From positions 219,223-283,222 of the forward strand of contig NZ_FTOG01000005.1 in assembly GCF_900156655.1 (NCBI RefSeq): DNA of 64,000 nucleotides, written 5' to 3'. Positions 10,095 to 20,005 of this stretch are shown piece after piece. Every line of letters begins with the position of its first letter. The first letter of the stretch is position 1. The DNA is from Rhodobacter aestuarii. Its GTDB lineage: Bacteria > Pseudomonadota > Alphaproteobacteria > Rhodobacterales > Rhodobacteraceae. Below the pieces are notes generated by a model that saw nothing but the letters and a program-made list of their open reading frames with translations, made no database searches and was not told where the DNA came from. A program made the translations under genes and the position numbers.

Positions 10095-10112
10095 ACCCCC
10101 CATTTGGGGGGT
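10095..10112. promoter_or_regulatory. Palindromic operator candidate between cysD and the LuxR-type regulator
   Basis: The 18-base element ACCCCCCATTTGGGGGGT is an inverted repeat of 8 bp around a TT centre. It lies 11 bases upstream of the regulator start and 63 bases upstream of the cysD start, where a regulator could control both genes. The regulator that binds it is inferred, not shown. Confidence 0.5.
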
Positions 10113-10123
10113 ATATCTTGAAA

Positions 10124-11140
10124 ATGTTCTACGTTGACGACCAAACCCGCCTTTTGAATACACTTTTTTCCTGCGCCGCCGCTTCGGAGGGGCCGGAAAG
10201 GGGCCAATGGCAGCCGTTTTTGGCGCGGTTAAGCGATCTGGCGCGGGCGGATGGCGTGTCTTTGTGTCTTGCGCAGGGGCGGGCACAGCGGCGCTCATGG
10301 TCGGTAGGCCAAGCGCCAAATATCGCGCCAGAGGCGCTTGAGCCCTTGCGGTTTCAGCGCGTCTATGAGCAAAGCGAGGTGCTGGGCGAAGCGGCTGAGA
10401 GCGGCTTTTTACGTCTGATCAAAGTGCGCAGTGGCCCCAACATGCAGGCGGTTTTGAGCTTGTTTCGCGGGGCCGAGAAATCGGATTTTCGCGCCATTGA
10501 CGGGCAAAGCCTCGATCTGGTCGCGGGGTATCTGGCCCAAGCGGTTTCAATCTGGGCCGCGCTTGAGGAAGAGCGAAGCCTTGCCGCACTCAATGCGCAA
10601 ACCGCGCAGCTTTTGGGCGCGGGCTGGCTTTTGATCGACAGTGGCGGCGTCATTACCCATCTCTCCCCGCTTGCCAAAGACCTTGCGGAAGAAGCGGGTT
10701 TGCCTTTCGCAACGCGGCGCCGGTTTGAGCCTTCTGACCCGGCGCTTGCGTCGGCCTATCGTGCGGCGCTCTCTGCCTGTCTTGCCCATGGTCGCCCGCA
10801 GTCGGTTCTGTTGTCCCATGAGCCGCTGATTGAAATGGTCTTGCAACGCGATGTGCAAAGCTCGGCAGGGGGGCTGCGCGCTGCGTTGCGCCACGCGCCG
10901 CAGCTTCGGTCCATTGATCCAGCCAGATTGGCCACACATTTTGGTCTGACCCCAAGCGAAGCGCGGCTCGCCGCGCGGCTTTGTGATGGGCAAAGCCTGC
11001 GCGATGCGGCGCAAGATTTGGGCTGGACCGAACAAACCGCGCGCAGTTGCTCGAAAGCGATCTTCGCCCGGCTTGGGGTTTCTGGCCAGCCCGCACTTGT
11101 TCGGCATATCCTCAGTAGTGGCGTCTTTTTAATAGCTTAG
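10124..11140 (+). CDS. LuxR-family (GerE-type HTH) transcriptional regulator
   Basis: This 338-residue protein has a C-terminal helix-turn-helix of the LuxR/GerE type (about residues 275-335: [17 protein letters not shown], then [18 protein letters not shown] as the recognition helix-turn-helix). The N-terminal two thirds are a sensor-like region with no domain I can name; no phospho-acceptor receiver motif is visible. I chose the ATG at 10124 (MFYVDDQ) because the longer frame starts inside the palindrome region. The gene is divergent from cysD and separated from it by the ACCCCCCA..TGGGGGGT palindrome. This arrangement suggests autoregulation or control of sulfate activation. The inducing signal is unknown. 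Confidence 0.75.
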   Translation: MFYVDDQTRLLNTLFSCAAASEGPERGQWQPFLARLSDLARADGVSLCLAQGRAQRRSWSVGQAPNIAPEALEPLRFQRVYEQSEVLGEAAESGFLRLIKVRSGPNMQAVLSLFRGAEKSDFRAIDGQSLDLVAGYLAQAVSIWAALEEERSLAALNAQTAQLLGAGWLLIDSGGVITHLSPLAKDLAEEAGLPFATRRRFEPSDPALASAYRAALSACLAHGRPQSVLLSHEPLIEMVLQRDVQSSAGGLRAALRHAPQLRSIDPARLATHFGLTPSEARLAARLCDGQSLRDAAQDLGWTEQTARSCSKAIFARLGVSGQPALVRHILSSGVFLIA

Positions 11141-11149
11141 GCCGCGAAG

Positions 11150-11416
11150 TTACACCCAACCCGTCAGCCCTGTCGCACTTGTGCCGGTGGCCCAAATGCG
11201 GCGCGCCCAGACCGAATGCTGCCCAAGAGGGAGCGGCCCGGTCGTGCAAATTTCCCCGGTCCGCGCATGGGTATAGCGGATTGTGCCGCCTGTTGTGCCA
11301 ATCGTCACTGCCCGCACTGGCCGCGCCAAATCCACGGTATCATTGGGGGTGATCACCGCAGCCCCAAGGCTTGGCCCTTCAAGGCCGACATCTTGCGCTT
11401 TAAACGGATCTGTCAT
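11150..11416 (-). CDS. Spike base protein of the RCAP_Rcc01079 family (gene transfer agent head spike)
   Basis: The 88-residue protein contains NDTVDLARPVRAVTIGTTGG and the C-terminal RRIWATGTSATGL block. These match the small beta-rich spike-base family typified by Rcc01079 of Rhodobacter capsulatus, which helps build head spikes on gene-transfer-agent particles and is encoded away from the main structural cluster. The ATG at 11416 sits six bases after AGGGA; ATG 11419 is an equally possible start. No spike-tip partner gene is adjacent here, unlike the two-gene locus I recall from R. capsulatus. The gene is convergent with the LuxR-type regulator and divergent from ugd. Confidence 0.75.
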   Translation of the reverse strand: MTDPFKAQDVGLEGPSLGAAVITPNDTVDLARPVRAVTIGTTGGTIRYTHARTGEICTTGPLPLGQHSVWARRIWATGTSATGLTGWV

Positions 11417-11570
11417 CATGCTTCCCTTTCCATCGGAATGCGCGAAACTCTCCCTGATCAGCGTCAACGCCCCGTTAGGGAGCCGTGCGCTGCCTTCGCC
11501 CGGCAAGGACCACTTGGCGCGGCCAGTCGCATCCGCTACGAAGAGAGCGATAAAACGGCAAGGATAGATG

Positions 11571-12737
11571 ATGAAAATTGCTGTTGCAGGGCTTGGCTAT
11601 GTGGGGCTGTCGAATGCGGTTTTGCTTGCGCAACACCATCAGGTCATGGCGGTCGATGTTTCCGCCGACCGGGTGGACGCCGTCAATGCGGGGCGCTGCC
11701 CGATCATCGACGCTGAACTTGAAGATTATCTTGCGCGCGGCAACCTCAACCTGACCGCGACCTTGGATGCAACGGCGGCCTATTCGGACGCCGATTTCGT
11801 GATCATCGCCACGCCCACGAATTACGATCCGGTCACAAACTACTTTGACACATCAAGCGTTGAAGCCGTGATCGCGCAGGTGATTGCGCTGAACCTCAGC
11901 GCGACGATCGTCGTCAAATCCACCATTCCGGTCGGCTTTATTGAGCGCATCCGCGCCGAGATGAACACCGAACAGGTGATCTTCAGCCCGGAATTTCTGC
12001 GCGAGGGCCGCGCACTTTACGACAACCTGCACCCGTCTCGGATCATCGTGGGGGAACGCTCGGAACGGGCAAAGGTCTTTGCTGAGCTTTTGCGTGAAGG
12101 CGCGATTGGAAAAGATGTGCCCGTGCTCTTTACCGACCCCGCAGAGGCCGAAGCCATCAAGCTTTTCGCCAATACCTTCCTTGCGATGCGGGTCGCGTTC
12201 TTCAACGAACTCGACAGCTATGCGATGGCGCGCGGCATGGATACGCGCCAAATCATCGAAGGTGTCGGCCTCGATCCGCGGATCGGCAGCCATTACAACA
12301 ACCCTTCCTTCGGCTATGGCGGCTACTGTCTGCCCAAAGATACCAAGCAGCTTTTGGCAAACTATTCGGAAGTGCCGCAAAACCTGATTGCCGCGATTGT
12401 GGATGCGAACCGCACCCGTAAAGACTTCCTGTCCGATCAGATCATTGCCCGTCGGCCGAAGGTGGTCGGCGTCTACCGGCTTGTGATGAAAGCCGGCTCA
12501 GACAATTTCCGCCACAGCGCGGTGCAAGGCATCATGAAGCGGATCAAGGCGAAGGGGATCGAGGTGATCGTTTTCGAACCCGCGCTGGAAGAGGATCAAT
12601 TCTTCGGTTCACGCGTGCTGCGTGACCTTGAGGCCTTCAAGGCCGAGGCCGACCTGATCATAGCAAACCGGATTGTTGAGGAGCTGGAAGACGTGCGCTC
12701 GAAGATTTTCTCGCGCGATCTGTTTGGCGCGGATTGA
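11571..12737 (+). CDS. ugd: UDP-glucose 6-dehydrogenase
   Basis: This 388-residue enzyme oxidises UDP-glucose twice with NAD+ to UDP-glucuronate, a precursor of acidic surface polysaccharides. It has the N-terminal Rossmann motif GLGYVGLS (residues 7-14), the substrate-binding FANTFLAMR block (199-207) and the catalytic cysteine in [13 protein letters not shown] (Cys253). By recall it closely resembles the 388-residue E. coli Ugd throughout. I prefer the ATG at 11571 over the adjacent one at 11568 because it lies about six bases after AAGGA. The gene belongs functionally with the phosphomannomutase and YjbF/YjbH genes upstream, although it forms no operon with them. Confidence 0.95.
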   Translation: MKIAVAGLGYVGLSNAVLLAQHHQVMAVDVSADRVDAVNAGRCPIIDAELEDYLARGNLNLTATLDATAAYSDADFVIIATPTNYDPVTNYFDTSSVEAVIAQVIALNLSATIVVKSTIPVGFIERIRAEMNTEQVIFSPEFLREGRALYDNLHPSRIIVGERSERAKVFAELLREGAIGKDVPVLFTDPAEAEAIKLFANTFLAMRVAFFNELDSYAMARGMDTRQIIEGVGLDPRIGSHYNNPSFGYGGYCLPKDTKQLLANYSEVPQNLIAAIVDANRTRKDFLSDQIIARRPKVVGVYRLVMKAGSDNFRHSAVQGIMKRIKAKGIEVIVFEPALEEDQFFGSRVLRDLEAFKAEADLIIANRIVEELEDVRSKIFSRDLFGAD

Positions 12738-12797
12738 TCTCTCAAACAGCCACAGCGGCGAACGCATATCAAAAACGCCAAATCTGGCACGTCGGCT

Positions 12798-12830
12798 CGG
12801 CCCTTTTGATGGGGTCGGGCCGTCGTCTTT
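12798..12830 (+). terminator. Possible terminator after ugd
   Basis: CGGCCC (12798-12803) can pair with GGGCCG (12817-12822), followed by a mixed C/T tail ending in TTT. The short stem makes this a weak call. Confidence 0.35.
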
Positions 12831-13664
12831 TGGTGCGACGATGCGGCCTCTGGAATTTCCCGGCACTCGCGCGGAGCCCCCGCTCAGTTCCCCGTGTGGG
12901 GCCTATCTTCCCAACTTAGTTACCGAAAAGTGATTCGGCTCACATCCGGTGCAGTGACGAACAAAAATGCGCAAAAGGTCATTTTGGCGTCAAACAAGGA
13001 ACAATTAACCCTGCCCAATTGTTTGCTTCCGGGCGCAAGATTGATGCGAAAACGGAAACTGCGCCACGGCGAGATTGTCGCCAAAATGGAAACGCTGAGC
13101 CCGTTCTTGCCCCCCGTCAACAATCGCTTTCGCCCGATTGCTCTGGTTAATCCAACGTAAACATTAAACTTTTCAGGGAATTTTTCGCACCTCTGATGCG
13201 GTAGCCTGAAACAATCGCGCAGGCATCGCGGCGCTTTTGGGGCGAAACAACTGCGCTTGCGGAAAGCGCGCGGCGAAATCTTGGCGAGATTTGGGCAAAT
13301 TCCCGTTCCAAGGGCCTGCGACGCTTGGTATCTATTGGATAGCCCGACTGGGGGGCTTCTGGCCGTGGGGGCGGCCAAATGTGTGTGCGCCATCCGAAAG
13401 GATGTGTGGGAAGGTTGTGTGGTGCTGCTGTCGGCGAGATGATCTGCGATCTCGTCACATTTACGAACCGAGACTTAGGGAAAACCGCCTTTTGGGCGGC
13501 TTGGTTCGTGCATCCTCAGTCGTCCTACAATCCTTGTCGCATGCGTGAAGTTCGTTGGCGGGTCTGTGACCTGTCGCTGGGTATCGCTGGCGCTGCCAAG
13601 GCGCGCCGCTCGAAAGATAGGCGCGTGGGCCAGTGGTCCGCAGGCGGTTTAAGGAGAGGCTGCT
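12831..13664. other. Long upstream region of the large RTX gene
   Basis: About 830 bases hold no supported gene. Several frames exist, but all lack family features and ribosome-binding sites. The region ends with TTTAAGGAGAGG, a strong ribosome-binding site for the RTX gene, and its AT-rich middle (about 12940-13170) is the likely promoter area. Confidence 0.4.
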
Positions 13665-16600
13665 ATGACGTTGTTCAATTTGTTTAATTCTGATCCGACG
13701 GCGCGGGATGATTGCGCGACAACGGCTTACAATACTTCTGTGACGATCAATGTCTTGGCCAATGATACCGATCCGAACTGCGACAAGCTTTCGATCTGTG
13801 GCACGCCCACCTCTGACCAAGGGACTGTCACCGTCAATTCTGACGGCACGCTTACCTTTACCCCCAGCACGAATTTCACCGGCGCGGCGTCCATCTCCTA
13901 CACCGTGACCGATGGCCATGGCGGCTATGACACCGCCACCGTGCGTATCACTGTCGAAGAACCTCCGCGGGACTACATCGTTGAAGGCACCGCCGACGAT
14001 GACCTGATCGACTACGCCTATACCGGTGATCCGGAAGGCGACAAAATCGACCATAACGACAATGCCACCTGCGATAATGATGATGTCGTGGTTGCGGGGG
14101 CTGGCAATGACACCATTCTCTCGGGTGCGGGCAATGACACCGTTTACGGCGAAGATGGCAACGACCTGATCGACGGCGGCGCAGGCGACGACAATCTTGT
14201 TGGCGGCGCGGGCGATGACACCTTTGTGGGTGGCGCGGGCAATGACACCTTCACCGGTGGCACCGGCCTCGATATGATCGACTATTCCGCCTCTACCTCG
14301 GGCGTGAGCGTCAACCTCAGCACCGGTGCGCTTTCGGGCGGCGATGCGGCGGGCGATGTGATCTCCAGCGGCGTGGATGGCGTGATCGGCACCGATTATG
14401 CCGACAGCCTCGTGGGCTTCGATCACCAAGGCACCAACCCCGCCGATACCTATACCAACGTCTTTTACGGCGGTGCGGGCGATGACACGATCATGGGTCT
14501 TGGCTCGGACGACAGCCTTTACGGCGGCGCCGATGATGACAGCATTGAAGGCGGCGCGGGCGATGATTACATTGAGGGCGATGGCGAATTGGCCACGGCT
14601 GCCCCCGCGAAAGCGCTGACCGTCGATTGGCAGCAGTTCAACGAAAACTGCGGCACGATCGTCGATGGTTCGTCCTATGATATGGGCGGCGTCTCTGTCA
14701 CTTTCGACTTCACCGCGCAAGATTACGGGGCAACGGCAACCTCTTATACCGGCGCGCAATATGTCGAAGCGGGTGACGGGCTCGAAGGCACCGGCGGTCT
14801 GCGGCTTTACGGCTGCGGCGGCGAAGGTGGCATCGACAACACATCGACCACCACGCTGACCTTTGCCTCTACCGATGAAGATTACGCCTCGGCGGTCACC
14901 GATGTGACCTTCCGCATCAACGACGTCGATATCGGCAATAGCTCGGATTACCACGAAGATATCGTCACCGTCCGCGCCTATGATGCCGATGGCAATCTGC
15001 TGGACGTCACCTATGAGGTCGGCGGCAGCCAAACCGTTTCGGGCAACACCGTCACCGGCCAAGATGTCGATAACGGTTCGCTTTCGACCACCAGCGAGAC
15101 GGGCTCGGTCTTGGTGCATATCTCGGGCGATGTGGCCCGGATCGAGATCGACTATGACAATGGTGGCGATACTGACCAAGCCATCACGCTGACCGATCTG
15201 ACCTGCACCACCGTTTCGGCTGAAGACGATGAAATCGCGGGTGATGATACGCTTTTGGGCGGCGATGGGGATGACACGATCCTTGGCCAAGGTGGTGATG
15301 ACATCATCACCGGCGGCGAAGGCGATGACGTGCTTTCCGGCGGCGATGATCGCGACGTGATCTATGGCGCGACGGGCGACACCGTTGATGGTGGCGCGGG
15401 CGGCGACGATTGGGACGTGCTCGACATCACCGGCCAAGGTGACTGGCGCGTGGTCAATCAAACGACCGACAGCAATGGCAACGGCACCGATGGCACCGTT
15501 GAGTTCCTCGACAGCGATGGCAATGTCACCGGCACGCTCGATTTCACCGAGATCGAAGAAATTCGCGGCGATGATGTGAACCATGCGCCCGAAGCGTCGG
15601 ATGATACGCTGACTTTGGCCGAAGACACGACCAAGTCGATCAACGTGCTCGCCAATGACAGCGATCCCGATGGCGACACGCTCGAAATCATCTCGGCCAG
15701 CGCGCAGCATGGCACCGTCAGCTTTGATGCCTCGGGCAATCTTACCTACACGCCGGACGCCAATTACAATGGCGCCGACACGATTACCTACACCGTAAAA
15801 GATCCCGATGGGGCGACCGATACCGCCGAAGTCGCGGTGACGGTGACCCCGGTGAACGATGACCCGGTGGCAAATGACGATATGGCCATCGGCGACGCGA
15901 GCACGCAGATTGTCATTTCGGTGCTCGACAACGACACCGATGTGGATGGCGATCCGCTTACCGTGACCTCGGCCTCGAGCCCCGATGGCACCGTGACGAT
16001 TGACCCGACGACGGGCGAATTGACCCTCACGCCGACGACCGGTTTCTCGGGCAACACGACGATCAGCTACGAAATCTCGGACGGCCAAGGCGGCACCGAT
16101 ACCGCGACCGTGCAGGTGACGGTGCTTTACACCCCGCCGCCGCAAGATGGCTATGTCGATGGCACCGATGATGCCGATCTGATCGACTATGACTACACCG
16201 GCGACCCGGAAGGCGACTTGATCGACCACGGCGACGCGATCTTGGGCGATGACGAACCCAATGACGACCGCGTTCTGGCCGGTGCGGGCAATGACACCGT
16301 TTTGGCGGGCGAGGGCGATGATACCGTCTGGGCTGGCGAAGGGGATGACTCGGTCGAAGGGGATGTCGGCAACGACAGCCTGCTCGGCGAAGCTGGCAAT
16401 GACACGCTGCGCGGCGGCGTGGGCGATGACACGCTTGAAGGTGGTCTTGGCGACGATAGCCTGATTGGCGGCGTCGGCGATGACAGCCTGCTTGGCGGTG
16501 ACGGCAACGACACGATCAGCGGCGTTGGCGGCGATGACATCGTTTATGGCGGCGCGGGCCATGACTCGATCACCACCGGCGCGGGCAGTGATGCGGTCGA

Positions 16601-18833
16601 TGGCGGCGATGGCGATGATTACATCAACACCCGCAATTCCGTAGCCTCGCCCGACATCGGCTATCCGGGGCTCTACCCCTCTGACACCGATCCGACCGAT
16701 GATATGGATACGGTCTCGGGCGGCGCGGGCAATGACACGATCCTGACCGGCGATGATGCCGATTACATCTTGGGCGGCGACGGCAATGATGTGATCGATG
16801 CGGGCGTTGACCGCGACACCATCCTGGGCGGCGACGGCAATGATCTGATCACCGCAGGCGAAGGCGATGACTGGGTCGAAGGCGGCGCGGGCAATGACAC
16901 CATCTATGGTGGCCTTGGTCCGAGCTACCCCGATGCGATCAACATCCCCGATGATACCGACCTTGTGCAAAACAATGGCCGCGATGTCATCAGCGCGGGC
17001 GACGGCGATGACGTTGTCTATGGCGAAGATGATGACGACCAGATCGCGGGCGGTGCGGGCAACGACTACCTTGATGGCGGCATCGACGAAGACACGATTG
17101 CCGGTGATGAAGGCGATGACACGATCATCGGCGGTGCGGGTGCCGACTATCTGATGGGCGGCGATGACCAAGACACCTTCTTGGTTGGCTCTGCGAATGA
17201 GGGTATTGGTGATGTGATCGATGGCAACGAGGGCGGCGTGGACTATGACACGCTCGACCTTACCGGCGCGGGCCCGGTGTCGATCGCTTATGATCCGACG
17301 AACCCGGAAAACGGCACCGTCAGCTTCCTCGATACCGATGGCAACGTGCTTGGCACGCTCGACTTCACCAATATCGAGAACATCATCTATGACGAAGGTG
17401 ATGGCTGGGTTGAGGGCACCGACGGCGCCGATCTGATCGACTACAATTACACCGGCGACCCCGAAGGCGACATGATCGACCACGCCGATGCGATCTTGCC
17501 GGGCGACGCGGCCAATGATGATCGCGTGTTGGCCGGGGCGGGTGATGACACCGTGCTGGCGGGCGAAGGCGATGACACCGTTTGGTCTGGCGCGGGCGAC
17601 GACTCCGTCCAAGGCGGCAATGGCAACGACAGCCTTTTGGGCGAGGAGGGTGCCGATACGCTGGAAGGCGGCGACGGCAATGACACGCTTGAAGGCGGTG
17701 ATGGCAATGACCTGCTGGATGGCGGCCAATCTTCCGACACGCTTTCGGGCGGTGAGGGCGACGACACGCTGATCGGCGGCGAAGGCGAAGACCTTCTGAA
17801 CGGCGATGCGGGCGATGACAGCCTCTCGGGCGGCAATGGCCAAGACACGCTTTACGGCGGCGACGGCAATGATACGCTCGATGGCGGCGACGGTGATGAT
17901 CGTCTTTACGGCGAGGATGGCGACGATGTGCTGACCGGCGGGCAGGGCCAAGACCTGCTGGACGGCGGCGCGGGCAATGACACGCTTTCGGGCGGTGACG
18001 GCGTCGATACGCTTCTGGGCGGCGATGATCGTGACTGGTTCGAAGTGCGCACCGCTGCCGATGGCAACAACGACTTCATCGACGGCAACGAAGGCGGCGA
18101 CGACTGGGATACGCTCGATCTGCGCGGCGCGGGCCCGTTTGACGTTCTTTACGATCCGACGAACGACGAAAACGGCACCGTCAACTTCCTCGATAGCAAC
18201 GGCAATGTCACCGGCACGCTGACCTTCCGCAACATCGAGAACGTGATCCCCTGCTTTACGCCGGGCACGATGGTGGCAACGCCGCGCGGCGAACGCCGGG
18301 TGGAAGAGTTGCGCGAAGGCGACAAGATCCTGACCCGTGACAACGGCATTCAGGAAATCCGTTGGGTTGGCCGCCGCGACATGAGCCGCGCCGAGCTGAT
18401 CGCTGCGCCGCATCTGCGCCCGGTGTTGATCAAGGCGGGCAGCCTTGGCAACGGGCTGCCCGAGCAAGACATGCTGGTCTCGCCGAACCACCGGATGCTG
18501 GTCGCCAATGAACGCACCGCGCTCTACTTTGAAGAGCACGAAGTTCTGGTCGCGGCCAAGCACTTGGTCGACAATGCGGGCGTGAAACCGGTGGAAACGC
18601 TTGGCACCAGCTACATCCACTTCATGTTCGACCGTCACGAAGTGGTTCTGGCCAATGGCGCCTGGACCGAGAGCTTCCAGCCGGGCGATCAAACGCTGGG
18701 CGGCATGGGCAATGCCCAACGCTCGGAAATCTTTGAACTCTTCCCGGAACTCAAAACCCGCGAAGGGATCGACCACTACACGGCAGCGCGCAAAACGCTG
18801 AAGAAACACGAAGCCGCGCTGCTGCGGGGCTAA
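13665..18833 (+). CDS. Giant RTX/cadherin-like repeat protein with C-terminal Hint domain
   Basis: This acidic 1722-residue protein is predicted to be exported by a type I system. It starts with a VCBS/cadherin-like tandem domain (about residues 10-100: NVLANDTD and [11 protein letters not shown]). RTX nonapeptide repeats follow (GGXGXDXLX, calcium-binding beta-roll) from about residue 135, then two more [18 protein letters not shown] domains near 645 and 740, then two further long RTX blocks. From Cys1530 ([18 protein letters not shown]) runs a Hint domain with SPNHRML as its histidine block, ending at the C-terminus. No type I transporter genes lie nearby. A strong ribosome-binding site (AAGGAGAGG) fixes the start. 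Likely role: surface adhesin or self-processing secreted protein; this is inferred. Confidence 0.85.
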   Translation: MTLFNLFNSDPTARDDCATTAYNTSVTINVLANDTDPNCDKLSICGTPTSDQGTVTVNSDGTLTFTPSTNFTGAASISYTVTDGHGGYDTATVRITVEEPPRDYIVEGTADDDLIDYAYTGDPEGDKIDHNDNATCDNDDVVVAGAGNDTILSGAGNDTVYGEDGNDLIDGGAGDDNLVGGAGDDTFVGGAGNDTFTGGTGLDMIDYSASTSGVSVNLSTGALSGGDAAGDVISSGVDGVIGTDYADSLVGFDHQGTNPADTYTNVFYGGAGDDTIMGLGSDDSLYGGADDDSIEGGAGDDYIEGDGELATAAPAKALTVDWQQFNENCGTIVDGSSYDMGGVSVTFDFTAQDYGATATSYTGAQYVEAGDGLEGTGGLRLYGCGGEGGIDNTSTTTLTFASTDEDYASAVTDVTFRINDVDIGNSSDYHEDIVTVRAYDADGNLLDVTYEVGGSQTVSGNTVTGQDVDNGSLSTTSETGSVLVHISGDVARIEIDYDNGGDTDQAITLTDLTCTTVSAEDDEIAGDDTLLGGDGDDTILGQGGDDIITGGEGDDVLSGGDDRDVIYGATGDTVDGGAGGDDWDVLDITGQGDWRVVNQTTDSNGNGTDGTVEFLDSDGNVTGTLDFTEIEEIRGDDVNHAPEASDDTLTLAEDTTKSINVLANDSDPDGDTLEIISASAQHGTVSFDASGNLTYTPDANYNGADTITYTVKDPDGATDTAEVAVTVTPVNDDPVANDDMAIGDASTQIVISVLDNDTDVDGDPLTVTSASSPDGTVTIDPTTGELTLTPTTGFSGNTTISYEISDGQGGTDTATVQVTVLYTPPPQDGYVDGTDDADLIDYDYTGDPEGDLIDHGDAILGDDEPNDDRVLAGAGNDTVLAGEGDDTVWAGEGDDSVEGDVGNDSLLGEAGNDTLRGGVGDDTLEGGLGDDSLIGGVGDDSLLGGDGNDTISGVGGDDIVYGGAGHDSITTGAGSDAVDGGDGDDYINTRNSVASPDIGYPGLYPSDTDPTDDMDTVSGGAGNDTILTGDDADYILGGDGNDVIDAGVDRDTILGGDGNDLITAGEGDDWVEGGAGNDTIYGGLGPSYPDAINIPDDTDLVQNNGRDVISAGDGDDVVYGEDDDDQIAGGAGNDYLDGGIDEDTIAGDEGDDTIIGGAGADYLMGGDDQDTFLVGSANEGIGDVIDGNEGGVDYDTLDLTGAGPVSIAYDPTNPENGTVSFLDTDGNVLGTLDFTNIENIIYDEGDGWVEGTDGADLIDYNYTGDPEGDMIDHADAILPGDAANDDRVLAGAGDDTVLAGEGDDTVWSGAGDDSVQGGNGNDSLLGEEGADTLEGGDGNDTLEGGDGNDLLDGGQSSDTLSGGEGDDTLIGGEGEDLLNGDAGDDSLSGGNGQDTLYGGDGNDTLDGGDGDDRLYGEDGDDVLTGGQGQDLLDGGAGNDTLSGGDGVDTLLGGDDRDWFEVRTAADGNNDFIDGNEGGDDWDTLDLRGAGPFDVLYDPTNDENGTVNFLDSNGNVTGTLTFRNIENVIPCFTPGTMVATPRGERRVEELREGDKILTRDNGIQEIRWVGRRDMSRAELIAAPHLRPVLIKAGSLGNGLPEQDMLVSPNHRMLVANERTALYFEEHEVLVAAKHLVDNAGVKPVETLGTSYIHFMFDRHEVVLANGAWTESFQPGDQTLGGMGNAQRSEIFELFPELKTREGIDHYTAARKTLKKHEAALLRG
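13981..14114 (+). repeat. RTX module copy 1
   Basis: Encodes [18 protein letters not shown] followed by a [17 protein letters not shown] segment. It is the first of three copies of a module within the large RTX gene; it is the most diverged. Confidence 0.7.
16157..16344 (+). repeat. RTX module copy 2
   Basis: Encodes [18 protein letters not shown], a [17 protein letters not shown] segment and [16 protein letters not shown]. Closest to copy 3. Confidence 0.75.
17410..17604 (+). repeat. RTX module copy 3
   Basis: Encodes [18 protein letters not shown], then [20 protein letters not shown]. It is very similar to copy 2, consistent with recent intragenic duplication. Confidence 0.75.
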
Positions 18834-18869
18834 GTCAGGGGCTGACGCAAGTCAGTGGGGGCTGTGGGG

Positions 18870-18898
18870 CGCCCGGGGCAGAAGCTCCGGGCGTCTTG
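18870..18898 (+). terminator. Probable terminator of the large RTX gene
   Basis: CGCCCGGGGC (18870-18879) pairs with GCTCCGGGCG (18884-18893), one G-U pair, with an AGAA loop. The T-run is short (TCTT), so efficiency is uncertain. Confidence 0.55.
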
Positions 18899-19087
18899 CG
18901 GCGAAACTGTGATCGTGAGGGCCGGGGTATGGCTCAATCTCGTCTGTTTCATGGCGAGAAACGGTCAGTTTTTGCCTTTTGGGGCAAAAATGAGGCAGTT
19001 AATCTTTCTTAAAGCGGTGTTCTGCATTATCCTTTTACCCGGGGGCGTTCTGAAGTTTCCGGGCAATCGCCGGACAGGACGTGTGGA

Positions 19088-19843
19088 ATGGCTGCTGAAG
19101 ACGAAATATCTGCCGCATTGCGCGGAACGAACACGGCGCAAGCCGGCGCTGAGGGGGTCTCAGTCGTCGAGATGCGTTTGTGCTTCGGGTGCTACGACGG
19201 CATTTCCGGGCGCCTTGAGGCGCGCAACGGAGCAGGTCAGCAGCTATTCGCCGCCGATATTGCGCAGGTGCTGGGATCGATTCCCTGTTTCACCGCGCAA
19301 TCATTGGTCGCCACCGGGTCTGGTCTCGTGCAGGTCGGGTCTCTGACCCCCGGCCTGCGCGTGATCACCCGCGATCACGGCATGCAAGAGTTGCGCTGGG
19401 TCGGGAAACGGACCTTTGGCTGGAAAGATCTCGGGCTGAACCCGCTGCTGCGCCCGGTGCGCATTGCGGCTGGCGCGCTGGGGAATGGATTGCCGGAGCG
19501 CGATATGGTCGTTTCGCCGAACCACCATTTCCTGACCAGCAAATCCGGCGAAGGCGAGGGCGGTGAACGACTGACAATGGCGCGCGATATGGTTGGGCGT
19601 CCGGGGATCACCACCGAGATTTGCAGCAGCATTGAGTATTGGCAGCTTCTTTTCGACAAACATGAATTGGTTCTGTCGGATGGCTGCTGGTCGGAAACCT
19701 TCCTGCCCACGACACGAAATCTGGCCGCTTTGGATGATGACGGGCGGCAATCCGCGCTTGCTGCGTTGCCGGATTTGCAAGGCGGTGAAAGCGCTTCCTA
19801 TGAAGCGGCGCGCCCTTTCGCCAAAGTTGGCTCTGCCGCGTAA
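19088..19843 (+). CDS. Hint-domain protein without RTX repeats
   Basis: The 251-residue protein carries a complete Hint domain from about residue 68 (PCFTAQSLVATGSGLVQVGSL, then DHGMQELRWVGKR and the histidine block SPNHHFL). It lacks both the RTX repeats and any N-terminal signal sequence. Residues 1-65 are short and acidic, with no domain I recognise. It sits between two RTX-Hint genes and is closest to their C-terminal domains. Hint folds can self-cleave peptide bonds (Hedgehog and intein relatives), and Cys69 is at the expected position. Whether it acts alone or processes the neighbours is not known. Confidence 0.75.
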   Translation: MAAEDEISAALRGTNTAQAGAEGVSVVEMRLCFGCYDGISGRLEARNGAGQQLFAADIAQVLGSIPCFTAQSLVATGSGLVQVGSLTPGLRVITRDHGMQELRWVGKRTFGWKDLGLNPLLRPVRIAAGALGNGLPERDMVVSPNHHFLTSKSGEGEGGERLTMARDMVGRPGITTEICSSIEYWQLLFDKHELVLSDGCWSETFLPTTRNLAALDDDGRQSALAALPDLQGGESASYEAARPFAKVGSAA

Positions 19844-20005
19844 CCTCCTTATAAACCGCGACATTTCAACGCGCCCTTAGGTTGCAATAGCCTTTTCTTC
19901 GCCACAATCTCGCAGCTTTATTGTCGTTAACGCGGCCTTAATCTGCCATGCCAGGCGGGCATTCTCTCTGTGACGGCCATCACATCGGCCTCTGCAGAGA
20001 AGACT

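Noticed and set aside
13461..18809. Open frame of 1782 residues on the minus strand
   Set aside because: It is antisense to the giant RTX gene. The repetitive GGC/GAT codons of RTX repeats have few stops in the reverse frame, and the translation (IAVAAVKRV and similar) is low-complexity with no domain.
13665..18833. Possible CRISPR-like pattern from regular repeats
   Set aside because: The repeats encode RTX nonapeptides in frame, vary in sequence and lack unique spacers. No CRISPR array was seen anywhere in the window.
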